Assembly (NCBI GenBank): GCA_951812925.1 | Contig: OX638368.1 | Location: 66,054,569-66,118,568, forward strand | Length of the DNA: 64,000 nt | Reading direction: 5' to 3' | Source: Calliopum simillimum | Taxonomy: Eukaryota; Arthropoda; Insecta; Diptera; Lauxaniidae | Shown: piece after piece, positions 21,108 through 32,138 of the stretch | Layout: every line of letters begins with the position of its first letter | Position numbering within the stretch: position 1 is the first letter of the stretch | Notes under the pieces: model-generated | Told to the model about the DNA's origin: nothing | The model's database searches: none | Seen by the model: only the letters and a program-made list of their open reading frames with translations | Made by a program: the position numbers and the translations under genes

Positions 21108-21147
21108 TTTTGATTTTCATTCGCTAGCAAATATAATGTAGACAACT
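21108..21147 (-). other. Probable 5' UTR end of the AA15 gene, with upstream splice acceptor
   Basis: On the minus strand, GATTTTTGTTTTTCAG ends at about 21148, a good pyrimidine tract plus AG, 40 nt before the ATG. This suggests the 5' UTR is split and the promoter lies further right, beyond the 2-kb palindrome at 21201. Confidence 0.45.
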
Positions 21148-21200
21148 GAAAAACAAAAATCGATTTTAGCTTATACGAATAAAGAAATTATTTATATACT

Positions 21201-23217
21201 TAGTGCAGGCAAATTAGGTTAAAACAGGTATTCATTTCTTAAAAATGGAAAATTATACTACTCAGGAGGTTTTCGTGGTCGTTGAATCCAGATATGATGT
21301 TGGAAAATGGAAAAATTCAAAATAGCGCCCGGAAGGTTGCGTATACATACACTCATTTTAAGCACCAAAAATGGTAAAAAATCGTTATAGTGGACTGCCT
21401 GGGGGTTTTAGCCTAGAAGTTTCGTTACAGTGCATGAATTTATACGGTCGAGGTGGGATTTTGTTTTCTATGCTATAAAAAGCGAAGTTTACCAAACATT
21501 TTTTTCTGCTTTTGATTTGTTTATTATTAAAGCAATAACTATAAAAAGTTAATACAACACAAAATTAAAAATATTTGTAACATTTCGAAACCATTTTTTC
21601 TAAACTAATTTGAGGTCGCTAAACACTAAAAACTCAATTATTTTTTTTTTTCCTTAGGGCCGTTCACGAGTTATTCGATAATTTCTATTTTCGAGATTAT
21701 AGCTTCATATACATCAATACATTTGTATGATGCCAAGTCCGATCGATTTAATTTTTACACGTTTACAAAGAGTAAATAATGTTGCTTCGTACAAGTATAC
21801 TAATGATCAAGCTCCAACTAAAATTGACTGAGTTATAGCAGGAAAAAGTTTGAAATTTCATAAATTTTTTAAATCTTTCATATCAACTTCAAATGAAACA
21901 CTTCGTTTTTGGCGCATATTTTGTTTTAAATAAATTTTTTTAGAAATTTTATTAAATGGCGCATATAATTGCAAAGATTTTAAGCCTATTTTGAACAAAA
22001 TCGATTGAAATTTCCAAAAGATATTAAGGATTAAGTGCAATAAGGATGATGAGAATTTTTCCAGAGCATTTTTAAAATGTTCGGCCTAAGTCATCAGATC
22101 CAATTTTTCAGCCTCCAGATTGGACACTCTACACTCATTAAACATTTTGAAGATGCTCTATATAACTTTTCATCATCCTCTGTAGAAGGACATTGAGGAC
22201 TGAATCAAAAATAAAAATTTTTGAAAGAAATCAAAATGTCCCTATTGCACTAAACCCTTAATATCTTTTGGAAATTTCATTCGATTTTGCTCCAAATAGG
22301 CTTAAAATTTTTGCAATTATATGCGTCATTAATTAAATTTCTAAAAAAACAAAATATACGCCAAAAACGAAGTGTTGCATTTGAGGTTGATATGAAAAAT
22401 TTAAAAAATTTATGAAATTTCAAACTTTTTTCTGCTATAACTCAGTCAATTTTGGTCGGAGCTTAATCATTAGTATACTCGTACGAAGCAAAACTAATCA
22501 CTCTTTGTAAAAATTAAATCGATCGGACTTGGCATCATACAAATGTATTGATGTATATGAAGCTATAGCCTCGAAAATAGAAATTATCGAATAACTCATG
22601 AACGGCCCTAAGGAAAAAAAAATAATTGAGTTTTTCGTGTTCAGCGACCTCAAATTAGTTTAGAAAAAATGGTTTCGAAACGTTACAAATATTTTTAATT
22701 TTGTGTTGTATTAACTTTTTATAGTTATTGCTTTAATAATAAACAAATCAAAAGCAGAAAAAAATTTTTGGTAAACTTTGCTTTTTATAGCATAGAAAAC
22801 AAAATCCCACCTCGACCGTATAAATTCATGCACTGTAACGAAACTTCTAGGCTAAAACCCCCAGGCAGTCCACTATAACGATTTTTTACCATTTTTGGTG
22901 CTTAAAATGAGTGTATACGCAACTTTCCGGGCGCCATTTTGAATTTTTCCATTTTCCAACATCATACCTGGATTCAGCGACCACGACAACCTCCTGAGTA
23001 GTATAATTTTCCATTTTTAAGCATTTTAAAACAGTTTTATTGAGTTATTCGGATTTTTGGGGATTAAAAAAGTTTTGGGGAAAAGCCGCTAAAAACTAAT
23101 GTGTTGGTTTTGTTCTAAATTTTATTACGAACAAAATGAGCCATGTCTGATCAAAATCAGTGCATTTTCAACAAAATTAGAAATGAATACCTGTTTTTAC
23201 CTAATTTGCCTGCACTA
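21201..23217. mobile_element. 2.0-kb palindromic (foldback) element
   Basis: Starts TAGTGCAGGCAAATTAGGT and ends with its inverse ACCTAATTTGCCTGCACTA-like sequence at 23217. Arms of 0.85-1.0 kb match closely in inverted orientation (for example TACTACTCAGGAGGTT, GTGGACTGCCTGGGGGTTTT, CCCACCTCGACCGTATAAAT in both arms) around a centre near 22110. The left arm lacks about 150 bp present at 23030-23180. No transposase. Other copies: right half at 49035-49705, and a palindromic core at 58787-59887. It lies immediately upstream of the AA15 5' UTR. Confidence 0.9.
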
Positions 23218-23309
23218 ACTTATTTCTCAATAGAATGGAAAAATTTAATTTATTAATACCAATTCAAAAGATTCATCAATATAACGAAAAGAAAAAACTA
23301 GCTGGAGGT

Positions 23310-23700
23310 TCATCTTTGGCCTGGCCAAAAATGTCACTGGAACATTTTAAAAATATTGCCTGTATGCTTCCCCCTCTTATCCATCCGATTTACCTAGCTT
23401 CTGCTCAGAGCATGCACCGACTACCTCTGAAGACTGTGTGAAGTTATTTTGCAGTATCTCAAATAACGCTTGCATTGAAGCAAGCGTTATTCACCTTTTT
23501 TTTTGCTCACAGTCTGCACCAATTGTTAGTAATGTTTAGCTGCATTATCTCCAATAACGCTTGTATGGGAGATACTACGCCTTCTTATTCGATTTCACAA
23601 AGTTTTTTGCAGAATTTTTCATAACCGTTTCTCGGTTTAATGTCTATTTGAGTCGCGTTCCCGTAAAAAATGTTTTTTCTATGAACGGTAGGCTCATTGT
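23310..23700 (+). repeat. Diverged copy of the dispersed GGTGCCACGCC repeat
   Basis: TTTGGCCTGGCCAAAAATG, then TCTGCTCAGAGCATGCACCG, ATCTCAAATAACGCTTGC and later ATCTCCAATAACGCTTG show the repeat's unit order, but the GGTGCCACGCC core is lost. It contains a 12-bp-stem hairpin (AATAACGCTTGC / GCAAGCGTTATT, 23462-23491). Confidence 0.55.
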
Positions 23701-23776
23701 CCATTGTTGAGTATTTATATTGAAATAATTTCACAATACTAATTACACTACTCTACAAATGACTAAAAATTTTTTC

Positions 23777-24821
23777 CCCAGGGAATGCCATTATTCATTT
23801 TATAAGTAAAATGGGCTGCTGATTCCGAAAATCGCATTATTTTTTTTTCGTGTCGTTTTCGAGATATCGGTCATTTTCGGTTTTCGGACCAAAAAAAAAG
23901 ATAGTTCCATTTAAATACAAATATCTCAAGAACTAATGTTTGTATTCAATGTTTGGGTCATTTTGACCCACCCACATTTAGGTCAAAATGACCCACATGT
24001 GGGGGTTTTAGAGGGTTAAAATTGTCTACAAAAATATTCCTCGTAATATCCTGCATAAGTTTACTGAACACATAATACACCTCAAATGTAAGGATCATAT
24101 AGTTAAATTCATCGATTTAACACAAGAATGCGCTATTTTTGTATTTTTCATGTACAGTGAATTAAAAAACTTCAAAAATCGATTAAAAAAAAATCTGACG
24201 TGCTGGAGAAAAACGACGAGACACGGGTATTTTTTTTAACGCCTACTTTAAGATTTTTTTGGATTTTCTCAAGTGTTGTACAAAAAGTTTTAATTATCGA
24301 ACAGTTTATTACAAAAAAAACGAAAAAAATAGGGAAAAACGCATTTTGGTAACTTTTCAATGAATTGTATACAACTTTTGCATTTTTCTATCGATTTTTT
24401 TAAGTGGTATCTTATTTTCTTCACAAATATATAGTCTATGATACAAAAAAAAAAATTATAAAAAAGTTATTTCTTCTTGTATAAATCTGCAGTTGATTTT
24501 GATTTTTTGTTAATTTTTTTGAAAAAAAAAAATGTTTTTTTTTAAAAATCAATTTATTTCGCCGAAACTAACAAACCAACCAAAAAATAATGTGAATATT
24601 ATTTGTAGGTAATTTAATTACCTTTAATATGACATATAATACGTTTGAATACAAACATTGGTTCTTGAGATATTTTTATTTAAATGGAACTATCTTTTTT
24701 TTTTGGTCTGAAAACCGAAAGTGACCGATATCTCGAAAACGACAAGAAAAAAAAAAAAATAATGCGATTTTCGGAATCAGCAGCCCATTTTACATATGAA
24801 ATGGATAGTGGCATTCACTGG
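23777..24821. mobile_element. 1.05-kb palindromic element (CCCAGTGAATGCCA ends)
   Basis: Left GGGAATGCCATTATTCATTT and right inverse ATGGATAGTGGCATTCACT. Both arms contain GGGCTGCTGATTCCGAAAAT, CGATATCTCGAAAACGAC-type phrases and AACATTAGTTCTTGAG-like phrases, inverted. The loop carries the GACCCACATGT segment (23965-24170). Right-half copy at 49740-50115. Confidence 0.85.
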
Positions 24822-25009
24822 GAGATTTGGCTGTTGCATAGTGTTATTTGAGAAGCTATGTTAAAATAATTTTACAACACTATTGTTTATTGTTAACAGG
24901 TTGCTATTATGTTAGCCAATCAAAACAATTGTTCATTGTTTGTAAATAAAAATTATCAACAACCAATCAAAATTCAATGTTTTTATCTACTGTATCATTT
25001 GACAAATTA

Positions 25010-26321
25010 CAGGGTGGCTGATTCGAAGTGTTACCAATTCAAAAGGCTATATTTTTAGTTTCCATGCACAGATTTTATTGATCAAACGTTATAATTGTTG
25101 GGAAATGTTCAAATTTTAAGAATCTACTTGAGATTTTCGATATGGCCACCTTTGGCCTTAACTATGGCCCGTAGACGGTCGAAGAACGAGTCGCATGCTG
25201 CACGAATTTGATTTTGTGGAAGTTTGCGCCATTCTCGTTGAAGAGCCACTTTTAGCGAATCAACGCTCTGGTATTTTTTAGTCAAGACCTTCCTGTCCAA
25301 CATACTCCAGATTGAGAAATCCAGCGGATTCGCATCAGGCGAATTTGAGAGTCATTGTTGAGCAGAAATGAAGCTAGGAACGTTTTTTTCTAACCATTCT
25401 TGATTCACACGAGCTTTGTGTGACGGTGCCGAGTCTTGTTGGAATGTCCATGGCTTGCGACCAAAATGTTTGCGTGCCCACGGTAGTAAAGCACCCTCCA
25501 ACACTGATTCACGATACACCTGGGCGTTTACTTTGACGCCAGCGGCCAAAAAACGAGTGGTGAGCGCCCATCAGCAGTCACTGCAGCCCAAACCATCACA
25601 TGCGGTGGTGCCTGCGTCCTGGTGGCCAAACGAACATTCAAATTTTCGTAGGACCCCTCTGTCAAGTAAACCCGATCATTTTGTTTGTTTACATATTGCT
25701 GGATACAGTAATTTTTCTCATCAGAGAAGACAATTTGTGACAGATTTCCGGCGGCGTGCAAGCGCAACAACTCCTTGGCTCTATCGAGCCTAACTTTTTT
25801 TTGAGCAGGAGTGAGATCATGCGCCTTTTGGAACTTGAGGGCCTTTAGTCCGAGCTTGTTTGACAATATGTGTTGCATTCGTTCACGCGATATTTTCAGC
25901 TCGGCAGCCATTTGTCTGCCACTGCGTCTCGGATTTCGCTCAATTCTGGCCTTCACCTTTCGAACCATTTCTGGTGATGTTGCAGTTATTTTCCGACCAC
26001 CACCATGTCGTTTGGCAACGCTGCCGGTACCATTGTAACGTGTTATGGTCCGATACACAAACATTTTATTCACTTTTAAATGTTTCAGCTCACGAACAAT
26101 TGCTGGTTGCGATTTTCCAGCCAAATAAAGAGCAATCACACTATTACGTTTGAAATCCATTTCGAAAATTTTTTATTTTCAATAAATTGACCCGCAAATG
26201 CTCTTGGTTACTTATTGACAATAGAATGAACTAACATCATGCCAATTTTTAGACAGCTGTCATGTTCCATCTGTCAGATAAGTCTATCTGAAGTTGGTAA
26301 CAGTTCGAATCAGCCACCCTG
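25010..26321 (-). mobile_element. Mariner-like element, DD37D (maT-type), complete but inactive
   Basis: Terminal inverted repeats start CAGGGTGGCTGATTCGAA at 25010 and, inverted, at 26321, and extend about 31 bp with two mismatches. TA flanks at 25008-25009 and 26322-26323 are the expected target duplication. 1312 bp, one transposase gene on the minus strand. The structure is intact end to end, so it could still be moved by a related enzyme. Confidence 0.95.
25124..26160 (-). pseudogene. maT-type mariner transposase, one frameshift and one nonsense mutation
   Basis: ATG at 26160. Residues 1-115 hold two helix-turn-helix units (MDFKRNSVIALYLAGKSQPA ... GGGRKITATSP ... RSGRQMAAELKISRERMQHI). 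Catalytic acidic residues are the D in VFSDEKNY (about residue 146), the D in FQQDSAPSHKA, and the D in NPLDFSIW; 37 residues separate the last two, which defines the DD37D group. A missing T in a T run at about 25546 shifts the frame after PLVF. A tryptophan codon has become TGA at 25352. Beyond both, the C-terminus continues normally to GGHIENLK and TAG at 25126-25124. All three acidic residues survive. Few lesions imply a fairly recent insertion. Confidence 0.9.
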
Positions 26322-26474
26322 TACTATCAGGTATCTATGTTACTTATTCTAAGATTTTTTCTTGAATGTACATATATACATAGAATTCTAATATTGTTTA
26401 TGATTCAAAATCGATAAGTAATGTCTTCATGACCTCAATAAATCGGTCTGAGAAAACTGTACAAATAGTACATA

Positions 26475-27194
26475 GGGCCTGTGCCAAATCGAAACTTTTA
26501 CCTTAAGCAATTAGGGGTGAAAAAAAATTTAACTCTGTTGACTAAAATTTCTATTTTTGCTGTGCCAAATGGATTACAATTTTTGACAGGTTCAATCCTT
26601 GACGTTTCACAAACGAACTTTTTTTACATTTCTTTTGCACACTTTTTAGCAATCGCAGAAAATAAATACATAAAAAAAAATTAAAATCTAATTAAAATGA
26701 ATATGCTGAGGGACCTGAGTCAGTAAATGACAAAATTTTGAAAGAAGCCTGATTCAAGGTGTCAAATAAAGTTTGTTTTGTGGAACTATTAAAATAAAAA
26801 AATTGGCCATCTATCCATAATGTTTTTATTCTTTATTAAAGTACACCATTATGGGAGTTTGTTCCTTAAAAATAATATTGTCCAAATGTAAGCCCTAGCG
26901 GTTGCGGTACTAAGTTATTCATACGCTGAAATTTTTTTTATGATGGCTCCGAGGGTAGACTCTGTGATGGCTGCCATTTCGTGATGGATATTTTCTATAA
27001 AATGCGCCAGAGAAAATATTCTTCTAGCATAAAATTTTTAATTTGAATTTTCAATTTCGATTGTCAGATTTTCAGTAGCCCCTGGGCTAGTACAAATTTT
27101 GACACAACAATTTCACCTCATATGCTTCAAAATTTGTATTTGGAACGTCAGAATTTGTATTGGTGAGGGAAATGTTTTCGATTGGCACAGGCCC
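26475..27194. mobile_element. 720-bp MITE-like element (GGGCCTGTGCCAA ends)
   Basis: Left GGGCCTGTGCCAAATCGAAA, right inverse of GGGCCTGTGCCAATCGAAAA. ATA flanks both sides (26472-26474, 27195-27197), possibly a 3-bp duplication. Small ORFs inside have no recognisable domain. Confidence 0.75.
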
Positions 27195-27419
27195 ATAAAG
27201 ATACATTTTCATTTGTCTTGCCCTTTTCGAAAGACTTGGTTAGATTGCTGTGGCTGTAGCGCTGACCAAGCGGTAGCGGTAACTATCGCGCCTTTTGTAT
27301 ATCAGTAGGCAGGCCCTTTAAAAAGAACCTTACACCATCCTTCAATCCAATTTAAACGACGTACGTAGGTAGAGTTCAAAGTGTTATAAAATTATCTTGC
27401 TTCGTTTTATTTCAGCAGA

Positions 27420-27840
27420 AATTACGTCTTTATAGGTGACGCTGATCAAGAATATAATCAAGGTCTGACAAAACCATACTTAACTTGTCACAGGTCAACT
27501 AAATAAAGGACCGAATTCTGAAACGAATGACACCAAAATCGCGAGAACATGTTGAAAATTAACGAATTAAACTATGACATTTTGAGGCCTGAATTTCAAA
27601 AGATCTTAAGGTTCGGAAAACTAAGGATCGGAAAGCTTCGTAAAGGTCAAAATAAAGTTAATCTTGAGATATGTAGATACCTTTTGATCCAAGAAAGCCT
27701 TAGCATGAACTTTTGAGTTATTTTCGAATTTTGCTCCGTACTTAAAACTTTATTTTGGAAAGTTAAGTATGGATTTGTCAGACCGTGTCACATATAGTCT
27801 TCTACACCTGCGTTACAAAGCGGAAAGGCAATTATATTTG
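27420..27840 (+). repeat. Terminal module of the dispersed repeat, split by a MITE
   Basis: TAGGTGACGCTGATCAAGAATATA precedes, and CTTCTACACCTGCGTTACAAA follows, the insertion at 27462-27784; together they make the standard terminal module. Confidence 0.7.
27462..27784. mobile_element. 323-bp MITE (GGTCTGACAAA ends)
   Basis: GGTCTGACAAAACCATACTT at the left and the inverse of GGTCTGACAAATCCATACTT at the right, about 25 bp of terminal repeat with an indel. Inserted in the terminal module of a dispersed repeat. Confidence 0.8.
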
Positions 27841-28304
27841 ATTTTAATCCAAAATGCAAAAACTCATTTATGATCCCTTATCTCTTAATCAAAACTCGAT
27901 GTCTACATTGTAATTTCAAAAATGATAAGGATAAGAACAAGATTAAATCTGTGGCCGCGCGAAAAAATCAGGAAACTCCATTTTTCAAAAACGGGAGAAA
28001 AACGCGTTTAACTTTTTTGATGAATTTAGCATGTTTTTTAAGTTTTATTCGTTTTCTGTAGTAAAATAACGTGGGGAAACTCTATTTTGAATGAGAATGA
28101 AGATTTTTTAAGACATTTCAATTTTAGGCAAAAATACAGCTAAACACGGTCAGTTACCTGGTTTTTCAACAAAAATGGAGTTACATGGTTTTTCCAAAAA
28201 GATGTTCTATTTTAAATGTAAGAGAATGATCTTGAGCTTATCGATTCACAACGTGATTTGAAAGCGCGACTACCGGCGGCCAGCAACCGAACAAAAAACC
28301 AGTA

Positions 28305-28716
28305 AGGGTGTTACCTTTGGCCTGACCAAACATTCAATACCCTACATAGCAGTATTTTGAAAATTTTGCTTATATGAGAGGTGCCACGCCCTCTTGTCCG
28401 AATTCGCCCAGATTTTGCTCAGAGCTTGCGCTTACAACTCGTAGTATTTATGTGTATTTTGGTTGCATTATCGTGAAAAATACTCAAAAAGTTGCATTTT
28501 GAATATATTTTTTGTATGGGCGGTAGGCGTGTTTTCCCTAAAAATGTATTTCCACACAGTCAGCCAGCCACCCAGCCAGCCAGACAGACGGACATGGCTA
28601 TATCGACTCAGCAGGTGACGCTGATCAAGAATATATATACTTTTCTATATCCGCCACGCGTCCTTCTCTGCGTTACAAACGGAAGGACAAAGTGAATATA
28701 CCCTGGGTATAAAAAA
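28305..28716 (+). repeat. Dispersed GGTGCCACGCC repeat, near-complete copy
   Basis: Runs from AAGGGTGTTACCTTTGGCCT through one unit (GAGGTGCCACGCCCTCTTGT, GCTCAGAGCTTGCGCTTACA) to the CAGC/CAGA run and CCCTGGGTATAA. About 410 bp. Confidence 0.8.
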
Positions 28717-28989
28717 ACCAGAGGCAAAGCGTGGTCAAAAAAGTAAACGCCAAGTTTACGAAACAGAACAAAAACGCTTTGAGTGACCATCAAAAACCGA
28801 AGAGAAAAAGACCGAAAAAAAAGTGGATTCAAGAAAGAAGGCGAAGATGCTGCAAAAGATCTGGAACCGCGTCAAAAGAAGCGAAAAAAGAGCCCGAGTC
28901 TAAGACCGAATAAAAGTTTTAATCATCGATCGAATGATGAAAGTTTAAGTGTTAGGAAATCGGCAAGGTTGCAGCAGAAGAAAAAGTAG
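28717..28989 (+). pseudogene. Lysine/arginine-rich coding-like segment
   Basis: Two overlapping frames are open and strongly basic. The first contains VKKVNAKFTKQNKNALSDHQ; the second ends NDESLSVRKSARLQQKKK with a stop at 28989. The frame switch and abrupt start at the dispersed repeat suggest the frameshifted 3' end of a longer gene, perhaps the tail of a retroelement or a chromatin-type basic protein. I do not recognise the family. Confidence 0.3.
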
Positions 28990-29020
28990 TTGTATTTCAT
29001 CAAAGCAGCCATTTGGAATT

Positions 29021-29326
29021 ATGGTAGAATTAGCCAAGAAGTAGCGTTTCGTAATGTAACGTCACGGTTGCTTGTCAACGTAGCATCGATTAGTGAAAAC
29101 GGTAGGCAACGTTCGAAATGTCACCTTACAACTTAAAAATTACTTGAAAAATTCCAGTTTTTGTAAACAAGCATCCATTGTCATACTTATTTTAATCAAT
29201 TTGTTCAAAAAATTCCATTTATAACATCCAAATTTAGTTTATTTTATCTAACAACGTAGCATGACGTTTGATAGATTTTGACAGACGTCACGTAACGAAA
29301 CGCTACTTCTTGGCTAATTGTACCAT
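29021..29326. mobile_element. 306-bp MITE, complete copy (GCCAAGAAGTAGCG family)
   Basis: ATGGTAGAATTAGCCAAGAA at the left and TTCTTGGCTAATTGTACCAT at the right: terminal repeat of about 31 bp (through AGTAGCGTTTCGTAA) with one mismatch. A truncated copy lies at 5766-6119 in the LINE. Confidence 0.85.
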
Positions 29327-29334
29327 TAATCAAA

Positions 29335-30095
29335 TAGTGGAGTCAATGAAGCCAAAAAACAGACAAAATGAGGAAGTTCTCAAGAACAGCTCCGATTTTG
29401 ATGATTTTTGTTGTAAAAATTTTGTTTTTTTTATTTGAAATCAGAAACTTTTTGGAGCGCGGTCGAAATTATATAATTTTTTAAACAATATTTAAAAAAG
29501 TAAAATTTTCATGAAAAAAAATTGTTAAAAGAAATGCAATAAACAAAAATCAAAATAGTAATTTTATATGTATTTGGTAACACTTAATCCGAATCTGTTA
29601 TTAAAATTGCTGTATCTTGTATGGTTTTTGATATATCTTCTCTTCTAATAGGGTCTAAAATTGTGTATATAAAAATTGTTGCTATCTTGTTCTCAAGAAC
29701 GGCTATAGCAATTTTAATGAAACTTTGGAAAATAATACGCGCCAACATATGCTAAAGAATGAAATGGACTTTGTCTTAGTATATACTTATGAAGAGGCGT
29801 GGCACCACCCCAAACTTTTAACTTGATTTGGTCATATCTTTTGAACCATATTAAATTTTTTGATGAAAATTAGTACACAACTACTGACTATCAATGCCTT
29901 ATAATGTGCAAAAATTTAAATCGGAAAGTGCACTTTTTAACTATTGAAAATTTTGATTTTCATCAAAATCTGTATTTGAGTTATATTAAAATCAAAATAT
30001 CAAAATTTTCAGTGGGTTAAAAGTGGGCGTGGCACTTTTCCGATTTCGCTCAATTTTTGCCCATTATAAGGCATTGATAGTCAGTAGTTGTGTCT
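29335..30095. mobile_element. Foldback element, copy 2
   Basis: Colinear with 6262-7045 over GGAGTCAATGAAGCCAAAAA, AGAACAGCTCCGATTTTGAT and CTAAAGAATGAAATGGACTT. Here the inverted pair is CTACTGACTATCAATGCCTT (29880) and AAGGCATTGATAGTCAGTAG (30069). The outermost right arm present in copy 1 is missing. Confidence 0.65.
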
Positions 30096-30429
30096 CACAA
30101 GTGTTATATAGTGTACGGTTTTTTAGATATTTATTTACTTACTTAAATTTCATTTTCTAAGCCATTTTACTCTCATAAACTACAATGAATTTCATACTTC
30201 ATACAACATAATTAAAAGTTTAAGAATAACAATAAATGGACGAGACCAAGATAATAAGTCCCAAGTAGAAAACAGCTTTCAAATCTGTAGTAGAGTTTAT
30301 AAAAACAGAAAGACGCGGTTCAAATAGTACCTGAACTGTATGAAAATACAATTGAGGGAAATACTCATTCAAGTTTCCTACAATTGATCTTCCACAAGAC
30401 AGTAAACGATGTGTTACACCGAAAACCAA

Positions 30430-30560
30430 ATGTAAAAGGAGATACAAGAATCGGGAAAGTCGTGGTAAGAGGTCAAAATCATCGCAAGGGATCGCGACAA
30501 ATGGAGACGTTTCATATTGGCCCAATGTTCCTCCTAGGTGTTAAAGGAGAATAAATACAT
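30430..30560 (+). pseudogene. Short LINE 3' fragment
   Basis: GGTCAAAATCATCGCAAGGG, CAATGTTCCTCCTAGG and GGAGAATAAATAC match the 3' end of the LINE at 56286-57065 in opposite orientation, encoding its last about 35 residues and tail. The antisense 101-codon ORF across it is spurious. Confidence 0.65.
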
Positions 30561-30837
30561 GCAAGTACCATTGTAATAAGTACCTAAAAGTGGAGTTTTG
30601 CGTGTACTTAAAAGCACAAAAAATACCATTTATGCTTTACCGTGGCATCTCGGTAACTTTAAAAATAGAAAATTTGATTTAAAATGTCAGGAAATTAAGT
30701 TCAGTTTTTTTTTTACTTTTGTTATGACAGTTATAAGCTATTGCAACTTTTCCTCCCCCAAAAAAATTTTTTTTTTTTTTGAGTGGAAAATGAGGTTTTT
30801 TTGAAGAAATACCCATAAGCACTTTCAGTATCTAAAT

Positions 30838-30945
30838 CGGTGCTGGGCAAAATTCTCTCTTCTTTTTTTTTGTCTCGTTTTATCCTATACGAAAAGATAC
30901 GCAAAAAGTCCTCTCTTTGATACAGCAGCGTTTTGCCCACCACCG
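30838..30945. mobile_element. 108-bp MITE with 8-bp target duplication
   Basis: Ends CGGTGCTGGGCAAAA and inverse of CGGTGGTGGGCAAAA, flanked by ATCTAAAT at 30830-30837 and 30946-30953. The interior TTTTGTCTCGTTTTATCC segment recurs at 36868-36955, a diverged second copy. Confidence 0.85.
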
Positions 30946-30953
30946 ATCTAAAT

Positions 30954-31775
30954 TAAATCCGGGGTACTCATCACCTAACTCTTTCCACTCTTACTACTAC
31001 ATCATTTCTTGTAAAACAACAAATGTGTGTTGCAATTTGAGGAATTGAGTTTTCTACCGCACATTCGCTTCCTATTTGTTATTGTTTTATACGCACAACT
31101 GATCAGCATAGCGCTCGTCCCCAAAATGAATTTTGAATTTTGTTCGTAATTTCAAACGCAAACGATGGATGTGAGCTTGATGTGCATACACATTGTTGTT
31201 TGTGTTTTTGTCGGCTTTCGCGCGAATAGTTTGCTTCCTATTTTGTGGTGATGTTTTCTATTTCAACGTTCCACTCCACATTTTACCTATAAATAAGTAC
31301 ATACTAGGGATTCCAATTTTTGGACTTTTTGCGATTTGTATGAATTGTTTTTCTTTCTAAATAAAGCAGAATTTAGTATTAAAAATTCCTAATATTTTGT
31401 CTTTTATACCCCTACTACACCCCTATAAAGATATTTTATTTAAAAAGTGTAACAAATATTAAAGAACAATTTCTTAAAACAGGTTCATTTCATTAAACAA
31501 TTCACGCCTTTTTTAAAAAACAAAAAATTCAAAAATACTTATTGACTTCAAAAACGAACATAAAGGTACATTGCAGCATTATATGCTTAGTTAAATACAT
31601 ACATAAAATATCACATATTTAATTATATAAAAAAGTGAGATCGAAGTTTTAACAAGTGTTGGACTTGAAAGGAATACCTTTTCTTTTAATCAGTTTTATT
31701 ATTATTAAAATATGTTTTTAGGAAAATTAAAGCATTTATTGTTTTATCATCCAATTTATATCTTAATTTATTACA
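30954..31775. other. Non-coding stretch
   Basis: No gene, repeat ends or RNA feature recognised. Confidence 0.35.
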
Positions 31776-32138
31776 TATCTGTGGACTTTTGACAAAACAA
31801 CCTAAGTCGAGGTATGACAATTCTCCAGGATTTTAGTCCTAAATAAAAAATTTAAATATGCTTCTATTGGTATAATCGCCATGTCTCCATGATTTCTTAT
31901 TCCAGAGATATAAGGGTGTCCCATAGTTCACGCAAGATTTGAAGTGTTATGAACCAAAAAAAAAATAATAATTTGACAGCTGACACTTTAAGATTAGTAA
32001 AAATGTATGGAAAGAGGAGATTCAATGCTGCATCAACGAAATTGAGCCACATTATTGAAAAGTAGTTAATCAGTTTTTAGGCTCTCCTGAAAAGTTGCCA
32101 ATTTCGAGTTAGGTTGTTTTGTCAAAAGTCCACAGATA
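31776..32138. mobile_element. 363-bp MITE (TATCTGTGGACTTTTGAC ends)
   Basis: TATCTGTGGACTTTTGACAA continuing through AACAACCTAA is inverted at 32105-32138, about 34 bp with one mismatch. TA at both borders could be a Tc1/mariner-type duplication. Confidence 0.8.

Noticed and set aside
23462..23491. Stem-loop followed by T run as a terminator
   Set aside because: Resembles a bacterial intrinsic terminator, but the context is eukaryotic and it lies within a diverged dispersed repeat.
25416..26153. Plus-strand ORFs of 75-125 codons
   Set aside because: Antisense shadows of the mariner transposase.
30220..30525. 101-codon minus-strand ORF with hydrophobic stretches
   Set aside because: Antisense to a LINE fragment; no conserved features.
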